From contig SZXV01000002.1 of assembly GCA_005862225.1 (NCBI GenBank), positions 62,001 through 126,000 of the forward strand: a stretch of 64,000 bases of DNA, written 5' to 3'. Shown here piece after piece: positions 39,934 through 48,981 of the stretch. This stretch comes from Chlorobium sp. (GTDB lineage Bacteria > Bacteroidota > Chlorobiia > Chlorobiales > Chlorobiaceae). The position numbers and the translations under genes are program-made. The notes below the pieces were generated by a model. It saw only the letters and a list, made by a program, of their open reading frames with translations. It had not been told where the DNA came from and did not search any database. Each line of letters begins with the position of its first letter. Position 1 is the first letter of the stretch.

Positions 39934-40405
39934 AAAAACAGAAAATTAAAGAGGTAAGAGGCGTTTTTTTTTCGTCATCAACATTCAGTGTTCACAAGTT
40001 AGTTTTTTCAGTGGATAAAAAACAATTTCCTTTGTGGAAAAATGTTGATATGGAAGATGACAGCCGCTCGGTTTTTTCAACACTTTAAGATTATATATTA
40101 TAATGCACTATGTGCAAATTTCATAAAAGTAGTCAACATCTGTTGACTTTTTCCAATGGCCGAACTGACTGGGTTTTCTGGGGGTAAATTTTTTTTATCA
40201 ACAAATTGTCAACATTGTTGACGGGCAGCGTGGAATGCATTATTTTTTATCGCTTTTAAGATCGATATGCCAGTAAAAATTCAAATTTGACACACCGTTT
40301 CAAGGCCCTCCATAACGGAACTATTTGTTATTGATTGTTCCTTGTGTTAAATTACGCGCCCTATGATTTTGAAGAACATATTTTAAAAGTGTGGAGCTCT
40401 AAGCG
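39934..40405. other. probable chromosomal origin (oriC), dnaA-rpmH spacer
   Basis: This AT-rich 472-bp spacer lies between the leftward dnaA operon and the rightward rpmH operon. DnaA-box-like 9-mers are at 40010-40018 (TTATCCACT, minus), 40033-40041 (TTTTCCACA, minus), 40195-40203 (TTATCAACA, plus) and 40206-40214 (TTGTCAACA, plus). Two inverted repeats built from TCAACA/TGTTGA occur: 40131-40148 and 40208-40222. T-runs at 39964-39972 and 40188-40196 could unwind. Gene order is the classical one for oriC. Confidence 0.85.
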
Positions 40406-40567
40406 ATGAAAAGAACCTATCAGCCAAGGAATAGAAAAAGAAGAAACAAGCATGGTTTCAGACAGAGAATGTCGACCAAAAACGGAAGGAAAGTTTTATC
40501 AGCAAGAAGAGCCAAGGGGCGTCATTCGCTCACTGTCAGTTGTGATATGGGTACGGCTGGGCAGTAA
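40406..40567 (+). CDS. rpmH: 50S ribosomal protein L34
   Basis: The short gene encodes 53 residues beginning [19 protein letters not shown], then [20 protein letters not shown], the universal L34 pattern of a small, very basic ribosomal protein. A GGAG site lies about ten bases upstream. It is the first gene of the rpmH-rnpA-yidD-yidC series to the right of the origin. Confidence 0.97.
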   Translation: MKRTYQPRNRKRRNKHGFRQRMSTKNGRKVLSARRAKGRHSLTVSCDMGTAGQ

Positions 40568-40596
40568 GGCACTGTTCATGGTTTAATTATTAGTTA

Positions 40597-41028
40597 TTGC
40601 TCATTGAGGTTTTGAAAAAAAAACACGTGCATTCATTGGGCAAGCATGAGCTCCTGAGAAGAAAGCAACTGATTTCACTCTTATTCAGTAGTGGAAACAG
40701 CGAAAAAGGGGATTTTATAAGGGTAGTTTATGCCTCTCTCAAACCGGACAACCATGTTTTTCAGGGGGTTCCAGCCATTTTGTTTACTGTGGGTAAAAAA
40801 ACACTCTCATCATCTGTCAGTCGCAACAGGGTAAAAAGGATGATGAGGGAGGCTTACAGGCTTGAAAAAACATTACTGACTGTGGAAGCAGAGGAAAAGA
40901 ACGATGGCCGCTTAAGTGAACAGCTCTGCATCGCGTTCATTTATATTGGTCGAAGAAAGACTCTTCCCGCTCTTGAAGCTTTCAGCAAGGAGATCAGTGG
41001 ATTAATGGGCAGGATGGAACTTTCATGA
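40597..41028 (+). CDS. rnpA: ribonuclease P protein component
   Basis: The protein subunit of RNase P matures tRNA 5' ends together with its RNA. The family signature SSVSRNRVKRMMREAYR is at about 70-86, with FTVGKKTLS before it. The exact start is unclear: the open frame begins with TTG at 40597, and several TTG/GTG codons follow with a GAGG in between. At up to 143 residues it is a little long for the family. It lies about 30 bp after rpmH. Confidence 0.93.
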   Translation: MLIEVLKKKHVHSLGKHELLRRKQLISLLFSSGNSEKGDFIRVVYASLKPDNHVFQGVPAILFTVGKKTLSSSVSRNRVKRMMREAYRLEKTLLTVEAEEKNDGRLSEQLCIAFIYIGRRKTLPALEAFSKEISGLMGRMELS

Positions 41029-41095
41029 ATCCTGATAATGCGCACTGTTGATTGGCTGAAGACGTTTAATACTGGGCAAAGGAGTCTGTAGAAGC

Positions 41096-41344
41096 ATGAA
41101 TAACTGGAAGTTTTTTAATTTGATACCGATATCGGTAATAAAATTCTACCGGGCATTTCTTTCTCCATTGCTTGGCCCATCCTGCAAGTATATTCCCACC
41201 TGTTCAAGTTATGCCCTGGAAGCCTTTCAGCAGCATAATTTTTTTTATGCATTATGGTTGACGGTGTGGCGGGTTCTGCGATGCAATCCATTTTCAAAAG
41301 GAGGATTTGATCCTGTCCCTCCTGTATCGGTAGGTAAAAAATGA
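41096..41344 (+). CDS. yidD: membrane protein insertion efficiency factor YidD
   Basis: The 82-residue protein has the YidD hallmark: [28 protein letters not shown], then [17 protein letters not shown]. It assists YidC-dependent membrane insertion and normally lies between rnpA and yidC, as here. Confidence 0.96.
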   Translation: MNNWKFFNLIPISVIKFYRAFLSPLLGPSCKYIPTCSSYALEAFQQHNFFYALWLTVWRVLRCNPFSKGGFDPVPPVSVGKK

Positions 41345-41374
41345 TTTTTCTGGTCAAACATAAAGAAAGTGGTC

Positions 41375-43129
41375 ATGGATAGAAATTCGGTAACCGGCCT
41401 TGCAATTATAGCTGTGATCATGATGGTCTGGCTTCAGTTCATGTCGCCGGCTAATAAACCGTTGCAGAAGGCGAACACCGTGAAAACGGAGCAGGTGGCG
41501 CAGCAGGTTCAAGTGCCCTCAGCGCTCTCTTCAACTCCTGTTTCTGATAATTTTGGTGTTTTTGCGGCTTCTGCAGGTGGCAAAGAGCAACTCTTTACGG
41601 TTGAAAACGATCTTTTTCGGGCAACACTCTCCTCCAAAGGGGCAACACTGAAGTCTCTTGTCCTCAAAAAGCATCTTGATGGCAATCGCAAAGCCTTTGA
41701 TCTCGTGAGCAATGGAAAAAATGGAGCTCTCTCACTGCTTTTTCTTACACGTGAAGGCAAAAAAATAGATACACGGGATCTCTATTTCAGCACAGCCTCA
41801 CTTGATACCCTTCATACCGTCAAAGGAAAAGAGACTTATGCGTTGCGTTATCATCTCGCTGTGACGCCACAGCAAGCGGTTGACATTACCTGGCTTTTTG
41901 GAGGTGACAGTTATAGTGTTGGCTATGATGTCAAACTGACAGGGTTTGCCAGTGAGCTTGCAGGCAATGAATACCAGTTGCAATGGGATGGCGGAGTAGC
42001 TTATTCAGAAAAAAACCGTCAGGATGAAGCCCAAAATACATGGGCAAGCGCTTTTCTTGGTGGCAGCCAGGTAAAGATTGATGCAAGCAAGCCGAATGAG
42101 CCCTATCGTGAGGAGCAGTCAGGAGAGGCCAGGTGGGTTGCGGTTCGCAGCAAGTATTTCGTTGTCGCGCTTATTCCACAGGGCCATACAGCAGGGATCT
42201 ATCTTGATGGTAAAAGAGCGCCTGGGAATGATTTTGAAAATTATGTTGCAGCCCTGAAAATGGGAGTACCTGAAACAGGGGAGGTTGTCAACGACAAGTT
42301 CAAAATATATCTTGGGCCTCTTGACTATAACACCGTCAAGGCACAGAATGTTGGTCTCGAAAAGGTTATGGATTTTGGGTGGGACTGGCTGACTCGACCT
42401 TTTGCCGAGTATATTATTCTGCCGGTTTTTACCTGGATGAATGGTTTTGTGGGTAATTATGGAATTATCATTATCATTTTTGCTTTTCTGATTAAACTGG
42501 TTACCTACCCTCTTTCAATGGCTTCAACCAAGTCAATGAAAAAAATGTCGGCTCTTCAGCCAGTGCTCAAGGAGCTGCAGGAGAAGTACAAGGATAATCC
42601 GGCCAAATTGCAGAGTGAACTGGGCCGGATTTACAAGGAAGCCGGAGTAAATCCTATTGGAGGCTGTTTGCCTGTGGTGCTGCAAATGCCACTGCTGTTT
42701 GCCATGTTCTATGTCTTCCGTTCCTCGATTCAGCTTCGTCAGCACAGCTTTCTCTGGGCAAAGGATCTCTCTGTACCGGATTCAATTTTTGATTTTGGTT
42801 TTGCAATTCCCATGTATGGAAGCCACATTGCTGTTTTTCCTATTCTCATGGCGGTGACGGTTTATCTCCAGCAGAAAATTACCCCGACGACGCAGACGAA
42901 TGATCAGGCGAAAGTGATGATGTATATGTTTCCCGCTATGATGCTTCTCTTTTTTAACAATATGCCCGCAGGTTTGGGCCTCTACTATCTGATGTTTAAT
43001 ATCTTCAGTGTTGCCCAGCAGTTTTACATCAATAAAACGACAACTGCGGCAGATATGCCGAATGTGAGTCTGGTCAGCCCCTCTTCTGGTTCGGCAAGGA
43101 AACAGAAAAAAGGGGGAGTCAAAAAGTAA
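41375..43129 (+). CDS. yidC: membrane protein insertase YidC
   Basis: This protein of about 584 residues is the insertase for inner-membrane proteins. It has an N-terminal TM ([17 protein letters not shown]), a large periplasmic beta domain (residues about 75-340) and the conserved C-terminal TM core. The core includes [52 protein letters not shown] and [14 protein letters not shown], followed by a basic tail. The ATG at 41375 is favoured over a GTG two codons earlier. It forms an operon with the preceding genes. Confidence 0.97.
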   Translation: MDRNSVTGLAIIAVIMMVWLQFMSPANKPLQKANTVKTEQVAQQVQVPSALSSTPVSDNFGVFAASAGGKEQLFTVENDLFRATLSSKGATLKSLVLKKHLDGNRKAFDLVSNGKNGALSLLFLTREGKKIDTRDLYFSTASLDTLHTVKGKETYALRYHLAVTPQQAVDITWLFGGDSYSVGYDVKLTGFASELAGNEYQLQWDGGVAYSEKNRQDEAQNTWASAFLGGSQVKIDASKPNEPYREEQSGEARWVAVRSKYFVVALIPQGHTAGIYLDGKRAPGNDFENYVAALKMGVPETGEVVNDKFKIYLGPLDYNTVKAQNVGLEKVMDFGWDWLTRPFAEYIILPVFTWMNGFVGNYGIIIIIFAFLIKLVTYPLSMASTKSMKKMSALQPVLKELQEKYKDNPAKLQSELGRIYKEAGVNPIGGCLPVVLQMPLLFAMFYVFRSSIQLRQHSFLWAKDLSVPDSIFDFGFAIPMYGSHIAVFPILMAVTVYLQQKITPTTQTNDQAKVMMYMFPAMMLLFFNNMPAGLGLYYLMFNIFSVAQQFYINKTTTAADMPNVSLVSPSSGSARKQKKGGVKK

Positions 43130-43135
43130 GAAAAC

Positions 43136-43726
43136 ATGATGACGCCTATTGAGCAGGCTGATGTCTGGCTGTTCAGGTTGCTGAACCTTCGGTTGGTTCA
43201 CCCCGCAGCAGATGATCTTATGATCTATCTCACAACGATCAGCCTCTCCTGGCCTGTCATTTTTCTTGCAGTTGTTTTTATTCTTTTGAGGCGTGGAAAA
43301 TCAGCTTTTCTTATTATATCCGTTGCTCTTCTGGCTATAGGTATGGCTGATGTTGTGGCATCGGGTTTTCTCAAGCCACTTGTTCAGCGTATCAGGCCCT
43401 GCTTTGCCCTCGAACACGTTCGATTGCTTGTTAATCAGCCGAACAGCTATTCCTTTGCTTCATCCCATGCAGCAAATTCAGCCGCAGTTGCAACTGTTAT
43501 CTGGATTTTCTTTCACCGGGGGCGGCTGGTTGAAAAAGTGTTTACCTGCATTATGATTATGGATGCTTTAGCGATTTCCTGGTCGCGGGTCTATGTTGGT
43601 GTTCACTATCCAGGAGACGTTCTTGCAGGGATGCTGATTGGAATTTGCAGTGCCTTACTGATCTATCTTCTGTTAACCTGGGTTATGAAAAATATCATGC
43701 ACACCCGTCCGAGTTTGCGTGCATAA
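43136..43726 (+). CDS. PAP2 family phosphatase, membrane
   Basis: The 196-residue, multi-TM protein has the three PAP2 motifs: KPLVQRIRP (KxxxxxxRP), SFASSHAANS (the PSGH position reads SSHA, as in many members) and SRVYVGVHYPGD (SRxxxxxHxxxD). Such enzymes remove phosphate from lipids, for example undecaprenyl pyrophosphate or lipid A precursors; the substrate cannot be told here. It starts 7 bp after yidC; a second ATG follows directly. Confidence 0.93.
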   Translation: MMTPIEQADVWLFRLLNLRLVHPAADDLMIYLTTISLSWPVIFLAVVFILLRRGKSAFLIISVALLAIGMADVVASGFLKPLVQRIRPCFALEHVRLLVNQPNSYSFASSHAANSAAVATVIWIFFHRGRLVEKVFTCIMIMDALAISWSRVYVGVHYPGDVLAGMLIGICSALLIYLLLTWVMKNIMHTRPSLRA

Positions 43727-43780
43727 GAGCATTGAGCATGAAGAGGGCGCCTGTTTTCAATACATTTTTATCTGTTTTAC

Positions 43781-45220
43781 ATGGAAGGGGAGATTTTGAG
43801 AAAAGGAGAGGATATCATACTGAGGGTGACTGATCTTGCAGAAAAAGATCAGTGCTTCGGGCGACTTGATAATGGTATGGCGGTGATGGTCAGCGGGATG
43901 CTGGCCGTTGGTGATCGTGTTCGTGGAAGGATCAAAAAAGTTCGTCAGCGATATATCGAAGCCATAGCTGTTGAACTGCTTGAGCCATCACCAGACAGAA
44001 CTCCTCCAGTATGCACATATTTTGGTGTTTGCGGAGGCTGCAAGCTTATGCACATTACCTATGGTGCGCAGTTGCTCTACAAGCAGAAAAAAGTCAGGGA
44101 CGCTCTTGAGCATCTTGGTAATTTTATAGACCCGCCAGTCTACCCGGTGCATGGCTCACCGAGCCCCCTTTATTATCGAAACAAGATCGAGTTTTCATTT
44201 TCGAATATGCGCTATCTTTTGCATGAAGAGCTTTCTCTTGAGCAGCTCTCTCGCCCGAAAGAGTTTGCGCTTGGATTTCATACTCCCGGTAACTTTGAAA
44301 AGGTGATTGATATCGATTACTGCTTCCTTGCCAAGGAGGAGATGAATCAGGCGCTGGAGTTGACGCGCACATTTGCACTTGAACATGCTCTTGTGCCGTA
44401 TGCGGCCAAGGCGCATACCGGTTTTTTGCGGAATCTTGTTGTTCGTTGCAGTGAAGGTTATCAGGAGATTATGATCAATCTGGTAACATCGTGGCATGAT
44501 GAGGAGCTTATGCAGCGGTACCGGATGTACCTTGAAGCAGGTATGGCTGGCAAAAAGATCACGGTGGTTAATAATGTAACGCAACGGCACAATAATGTTG
44601 CCACAGGTGAGGTAGAGTTTCTCCTTTGCGGAACAGGATATATTACCGAGCGTCTCGGTGGTCTTGATTTCAGAATATCAGCCAACTCTTTTTTTCAGAC
44701 CAACTCTTCGCAGGCGGAGGTTCTCTATCAAACTATTCTGGAAGTTGCAGACCTCCACCCGGATGATACCGTCTATGATCTCTACTGTGGAACCGGCACC
44801 ATTACCCTCTATCTGGCAAAGCACTGCCGTCGGGTCGTTGGACTTGAGGTTGTTGAAAGTTCTATTCATGACGCACGCAGCAATGCAGAGCTGAACGGTG
44901 TTTCAAATGTCTTGTTTTGCCAGGTCGATCTTAAGGATTTTCACGCAATGCTTGACACGCTCAGTGATTATGATACTCCTCAGGTGATCATCACCGATCC
45001 ACCTCGCGCAGGCATGCACCCTAAGGCACTGACAACCATGCTCCGGCTCAGGCCAAAAAGAGTTGTCTATGTCAGTTGTAACCCGGCAAGTCTTGCCCGT
45101 GACGGCAAAGAGATCGCCCTTCATGGATACAAGCTTTTGTCAGTACAGCCGGTGGACATGTTTCCCCAAACCAGTCATATCGAGAGTGTTGCCTGTTTTG
45201 AGCGATGCTCTGCTTGCTGA
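43781..45220 (+). CDS. rlmD: 23S rRNA (uracil-C5)-methyltransferase, RlmD/RumA type
   Basis: The 479-residue protein has an N-terminal TRAM domain (about 10-70; RVTDLAEKDQCFGRLDNGMAVMV), an iron-sulfur motif CTYFGVCGGCKLMHI, and a later Cys. The SAM methyltransferase domain has YDLYCGTGTITLYLA, the ITDPPRAGMHPKA block and the catalytic Cys in YVSCNPASLARD. The exact target uracil (1939 or 747) cannot be fixed from sequence alone. The start could be a TTG five codons in, which has a better ribosome site. The gene is convergent with the rhomboid gene, 5 bp apart. Confidence 0.94.
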   Translation: MEGEILRKGEDIILRVTDLAEKDQCFGRLDNGMAVMVSGMLAVGDRVRGRIKKVRQRYIEAIAVELLEPSPDRTPPVCTYFGVCGGCKLMHITYGAQLLYKQKKVRDALEHLGNFIDPPVYPVHGSPSPLYYRNKIEFSFSNMRYLLHEELSLEQLSRPKEFALGFHTPGNFEKVIDIDYCFLAKEEMNQALELTRTFALEHALVPYAAKAHTGFLRNLVVRCSEGYQEIMINLVTSWHDEELMQRYRMYLEAGMAGKKITVVNNVTQRHNNVATGEVEFLLCGTGYITERLGGLDFRISANSFFQTNSSQAEVLYQTILEVADLHPDDTVYDLYCGTGTITLYLAKHCRRVVGLEVVESSIHDARSNAELNGVSNVLFCQVDLKDFHAMLDTLSDYDTPQVIITDPPRAGMHPKALTTMLRLRPKRVVYVSCNPASLARDGKEIALHGYKLLSVQPVDMFPQTSHIESVACFERCSAC

Positions 45221-45225
45221 AGTGC

Positions 45226-46041
45226 CTATGTTTTACCGCTGGCTTTAAGGAGTTTTTGACGTTCTTCTTTGGTCAGTGAGTCATAGCCTTTCGCCGAAAT
45301 TTTGTCGAGTATCTCATTAATTTCCGCATCAGAAACTGTTGAATGGACTTTTTTCTGCTGATGCAGTCGGGGCCTACCTCTTTTTTTGGCAATAGAGACA
45401 AGTTTGTCAAGCAGTTCTGAAAAAGACCATTCGGCTCGTTTAATGGAAATAAAGATGAAGCCGATCAGCATTCCTCCGAGGTGTGCAAAATGGGCTATGT
45501 TGCTGCCACTCCCCATCGAGCGGCTGCCCAAACCGGATATAAACTCAATCAGCGCGTAACCGGCAATAAAATATTTGGCCTTGACGGGAAAGAGAAAATA
45601 AAGAAAAATGTAGCGGTCAGGGAACATCATGCCAAATGCAAGCAGAACGCCATAAATAGCCCCGGAAGCCCCGACCGTTGGATAGGGGTCGCCGATTGTG
45701 GCAACAAGATTGATAATTGCCGCACCGATTCCGCAGACAAAATAGTACATGTTAAATTGCCGCGTGCCCCAGTAATTTTCAATTTCAGCACCGAACATCC
45801 AGAGGGCGAACATATTGAAAAACAGGTGCGCTCCTCCACCATGCAGAAACATGTAAGTCACCGGCTGCCAGATTCTAAAGTTGCCGGAGCCGAGAGGCCA
45901 AAGAGCGCCAAGAGCGGAAATAGCATCTCCGAAAGGCGTTAACTGCAGCAGAAAAACGGCAACATTAACCAGAATAATAGTCTTGATAGCCGGGGGCATG
46001 ACCTGGAAGCCCCCGGGGCTGTATGGCTGTGAATAGTTCAT
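45226..46041 (-). CDS. rhomboid family intramembrane serine protease
   Basis: The 271-residue protein has six or so TM segments and the rhomboid catalytic dyad: Ser126 in GASGAIYG and His187 in HFAHLGGMLIGF. FLHGGGAHLFFNMFALWMFG is the conserved second-helix block. A charged cytoplasmic tail follows (about 200-271; KKRGRPRLHQQKK) with a short helix motif EINEILDKISAKGYDSLTKEERQKLL. That tail is found in many Bacteroidetes/Chlorobi rhomboids. The substrate is unknown. Confidence 0.96.
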   Translation of the reverse strand: MNYSQPYSPGGFQVMPPAIKTIILVNVAVFLLQLTPFGDAISALGALWPLGSGNFRIWQPVTYMFLHGGGAHLFFNMFALWMFGAEIENYWGTRQFNMYYFVCGIGAAIINLVATIGDPYPTVGASGAIYGVLLAFGMMFPDRYIFLYFLFPVKAKYFIAGYALIEFISGLGSRSMGSGSNIAHFAHLGGMLIGFIFISIKRAEWSFSELLDKLVSIAKKRGRPRLHQQKKVHSTVSDAEINEILDKISAKGYDSLTKEERQKLLKASGKT

Positions 46042-46060
46042 TACTTGGACATACTAAGCA

Positions 46061-47254
46061 TTAATCGTTCAAAGCGGCTATACCTGGAAGTTCCTTGCCC
46101 TCAAGAAATTCAAGACTTGCGCCTCCTCCGGTGGAAATATGGGTGATCTCTTTTGCAAGACCTGCTTTTGCAATAGCCGCAGCAGAGTCTCCACCGCCGA
46201 TAATAGTTGTTGCGCCAAGAGCTGTTGCCTCAGCCATTGCATGCGCAACTGCCATAGTGCCTGCTGCAAAATTGTCAATCTCAAAAACTCCCATAGGGCC
46301 ATTCCAGAGCACTGTTCGTGCAGAAAGAATCTCGTTGCGGTATATCTCGGCAGTTTCAGGGCCAATATCCACACCAATCATTTTTTCAGGAATGCTGGAG
46401 ATTTTTTCTGCATAAAAGTCGGTACTTGCGGAAATTTCTGAAGCAAGAATAACATCTGAAGGTAACAGTAATTTGATTCCCTTGCTTTTTGCCTGTTCAA
46501 GAATGGTCAGAGCAAGTTCGATTTTGCTCTCTTCCACAAGAGAGTTCCCCACCTCAAAACCCTGCGCCTTGAAGAAGGTGAAGACCATCGCTCCACCGAT
46601 CAGTACGGTATCAACCTTTTGAAACAGGTTTTCAAGAACATCAATTTTTCCTGATATCTTTGATCCACCCAGAATCGCGACAAATGGACGTTCAGGTTCC
46701 TGCAGTGCTTTTCCAAGATAGAGAAGTTCCCGTTCAATCAGATAACCGGCAACAGCCGTCTGGACATAGTGCGTAATTCCTTCAGTTGAGGCATGAGCCC
46801 TGTGGGCGGTTCCGAAAGCGTCATTGACGTACACTTCACCAAGGGAAGCAAGCTCTCTCGAAAAATCAGGATCATTTGCCTCTTCCTCAGGGTGAAATCT
46901 CAGATTTTCAAGGAGCATGACCTCTCCGTCCTGAAGCGCAAGCACTTGTTGCATCACCGAAGTGCCGATACAATCTTTTGCCATGGTTACAGGGCACTCA
47001 ATCAGTTCAGAAAGTCTTGCCGCCACCGGCGCAAGTGAATAATCGATATTGACTTTTCCTTTTGGTCTGCCAAGATGTGACATCAGGATAAGCCGGCCAC
47101 CGTTTTCTAAAACTTTTTTGATAGAGGGAAGTGATTCAACAATTCTTTTGTCGTCGGTAATGATTTTGTTTTCGTCAAGAGGGACATTGAAATCAACTCT
47201 CATTAACACCCGCTTGCCCTGGATGGAGATGTCAGACAAGGTCTTTTTTTGCAT
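46061..47254 (-). CDS. pgk: phosphoglycerate kinase
   Basis: The 397-residue glycolytic/gluconeogenic enzyme transfers phosphate between 1,3-bisphosphoglycerate and [38 protein letters not shown] and [13 protein letters not shown] mark the N-domain. [28 protein letters not shown] and [19 protein letters not shown] mark the C-domain. In a phototroph with the reductive TCA cycle it would act mainly in gluconeogenesis. Length is normal. Confidence 0.98.
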   Translation of the reverse strand: MQKKTLSDISIQGKRVLMRVDFNVPLDENKIITDDKRIVESLPSIKKVLENGGRLILMSHLGRPKGKVNIDYSLAPVAARLSELIECPVTMAKDCIGTSVMQQVLALQDGEVMLLENLRFHPEEEANDPDFSRELASLGEVYVNDAFGTAHRAHASTEGITHYVQTAVAGYLIERELLYLGKALQEPERPFVAILGGSKISGKIDVLENLFQKVDTVLIGGAMVFTFFKAQGFEVGNSLVEESKIELALTILEQAKSKGIKLLLPSDVILASEISASTDFYAEKISSIPEKMIGVDIGPETAEIYRNEILSARTVLWNGPMGVFEIDNFAAGTMAVAHAMAEATALGATTIIGGGDSAAAIAKAGLAKEITHISTGGGASLEFLEGKELPGIAALND

Positions 47255-47365
47255 TGCTTATGAATGATTGGTTAAAAAAATGATCAATTGTTATTAATGT
47301 ATGCAATCTTCAATATAATCAATGTAACTGAAGAGAGAGGGATGCTGTCAGCCTTGTACTTGTGA

Positions 47366-48379
47366 TCATTTTGACGCATTGCGCAGGGCGCTTTTATACT
47401 TTTTGATGTTTGCCTGATGATCACTCAATGATTCGGCGAAAAAATGTCCTCCATTTCCGGTTGCAACAAAATAAAGAAAACCGGAAGAGGCAGGTTTGAG
47501 CACAGCAAGAATTGATGCGGCTCCGGGGTTGCAGATAGGTCCTGGCGGAAGTCCATTATGGCGATAGGTATTATACGGCGAATCATTTAAAAGGTCTTTA
47601 TAATAAAGGCGTCGGGCAGTCCCGCCAAGGGCATACTGTACCGTTGGATCTGCCTGCAGGCGCATGTTTGCCTTCAGTCGGTTCAGGTAAACACTTGCGA
47701 CAAGCGCTTTCTCGGAGTCAAGCGGGGTTTCGGATTCCACAATTGAGGCCAGCGTCAGCAACCCGGTTTCACTCAGACCTTGTTGAGCGGCCACGTTCTG
47801 CCATCGTTCGTTATAAAAATGCCGAAATCGGCCAATAAGAAATCGTGCAGCCTCTTCAGGCGTACTTGACCAGACAAAATTATAAGTGCCGGGCAGAAGA
47901 TAGCCTTCTGCATTATCCGCATCAATACCTTGTGCGGCCAAAAATTTTCTGTCAGATACTGCTGCCATGAAGCCTGTTGAATCCATATCAAGGTTTCGTG
48001 AAAGGATTGAGGCAACTTTTCGGATATTAATTCCCTCCGGGAGCGTGATGCGCACTTCATCCGGCGGGGAGAAATGCAGAAAAAAAAGAAGCCCGAAATT
48101 CGACATTCCCGGCGGAATGTCATACCGCCCCGGTTTGATATTGTGAAGTTTTGGAACAATGCTTGCGGTCAGCAGAGTTGGCCAGGTACTGGTAATTGTT
48201 TCATTTCGGTGCAACTCATCCAGAATAGCACTGAATTTCATGCCACGATGAACCGTAAGATGGGTTGTTCTGGAGGTGGTATTGAGGCCAGGTATAAAAA
48301 GAAAAGTTGACACGACGGTCAGTCCAAGAGCGGTGACAACCAAAAAAAGTTTCTTCAGAAAAGATCTTTTATGTACCAT
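47366..48379 (-). CDS. mltG: endolytic murein transglycosylase MltG
   Basis: The 337-residue protein has one N-terminal TM (FLVVTALGLTVVSTFLFIPG), a LysM-like/YceG fold (TLPEGINIRKVASIL) and the catalytic block LLTLASIVESETPLDSEKALVASVYLNRL with its Glu. NPGAASILAVLKP lies near the end. MltG cuts nascent glycan strands in the periplasm. Confidence 0.96.
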   Translation of the reverse strand: MVHKRSFLKKLFLVVTALGLTVVSTFLFIPGLNTTSRTTHLTVHRGMKFSAILDELHRNETITSTWPTLLTASIVPKLHNIKPGRYDIPPGMSNFGLLFFLHFSPPDEVRITLPEGINIRKVASILSRNLDMDSTGFMAAVSDRKFLAAQGIDADNAEGYLLPGTYNFVWSSTPEEAARFLIGRFRHFYNERWQNVAAQQGLSETGLLTLASIVESETPLDSEKALVASVYLNRLKANMRLQADPTVQYALGGTARRLYYKDLLNDSPYNTYRHNGLPPGPICNPGAASILAVLKPASSGFLYFVATGNGGHFFAESLSDHQANIKKYKSALRNASK

Positions 48380-48391
48380 TGACAGATATCT

Positions 48392-48724
48392 CTATAAACT
48401 GGAAGGGATATCAGGCTGACTGCTTTTCCACTCATGCTGAAAAAGGCGAGTTTCTTCAATGATCGAGCGGTAAATTTTTTCAAGAGCCCTGGATTTCAGA
48501 TGAGTATCGGCATGAATCAGCACATTGTTCAGTACCTCTTTTTCCCGCTCAGGCTGAAGGACTTGCTCTCCGATACTTGATTTCAAAGAGCTGATATTCT
48601 GGGCGCATACCAATCGCTCACAAAGCAGTGTCGATAACTGTTGGTCAAGCGCATCTATTTTTTTTCTCCAATCGTCAAGTTCCTGCCTTTGAGCTGAGTT
48701 TTTAACGGAGCTGTCGGATATCAT
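48392..48724 (-). CDS. chorismate mutase, AroQ type
   Basis: From the ATG at 48724 the protein has 110 residues of all-helical AroQ type: LDDWRKKIDALDQQLSTLLCERLVCAQNISSLK, QPEREKEVLNNV, and LEKIYRSIIEETRLFQ. It converts chorismate to prephenate for Phe and Tyr synthesis. The open frame extends to 48901, but the extra 59 residues show no family resemblance, so the internal start is chosen. It lies 12 bp upstream of mltG. Confidence 0.9.
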   Translation of the reverse strand: MISDSSVKNSAQRQELDDWRKKIDALDQQLSTLLCERLVCAQNISSLKSSIGEQVLQPEREKEVLNNVLIHADTHLKSRALEKIYRSIIEETRLFQHEWKSSQPDIPSSL

Positions 48725-48981
48725 GATGACGATAGTTAAGAGGTTAAGTGTACAGTAACCAATATAAATATATTTAAAATAGTGTTTCTTGCCCTTTTTT
48801 GGAACAAGACCAAGGGCTTGTAAAGAAGATATGCAAACACCATCGGCAAAACAGCTATCAAAGCTCATACAAATTGATATTAATGGAAAAAAGTTGGGCA
48901 ATTGATTTTTTTTTTTGGTAAATTTAAAAAAATATTATGTAAGAAAGGCCAAGTCTTCCATCAATGAAAAAATGATTATCA

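Noticed and set aside
48725-48901. 59-residue N-terminal extension of the chorismate mutase
   Set aside because: The extension has no family resemblance and the ATG at 48724 gives a normal-length enzyme.
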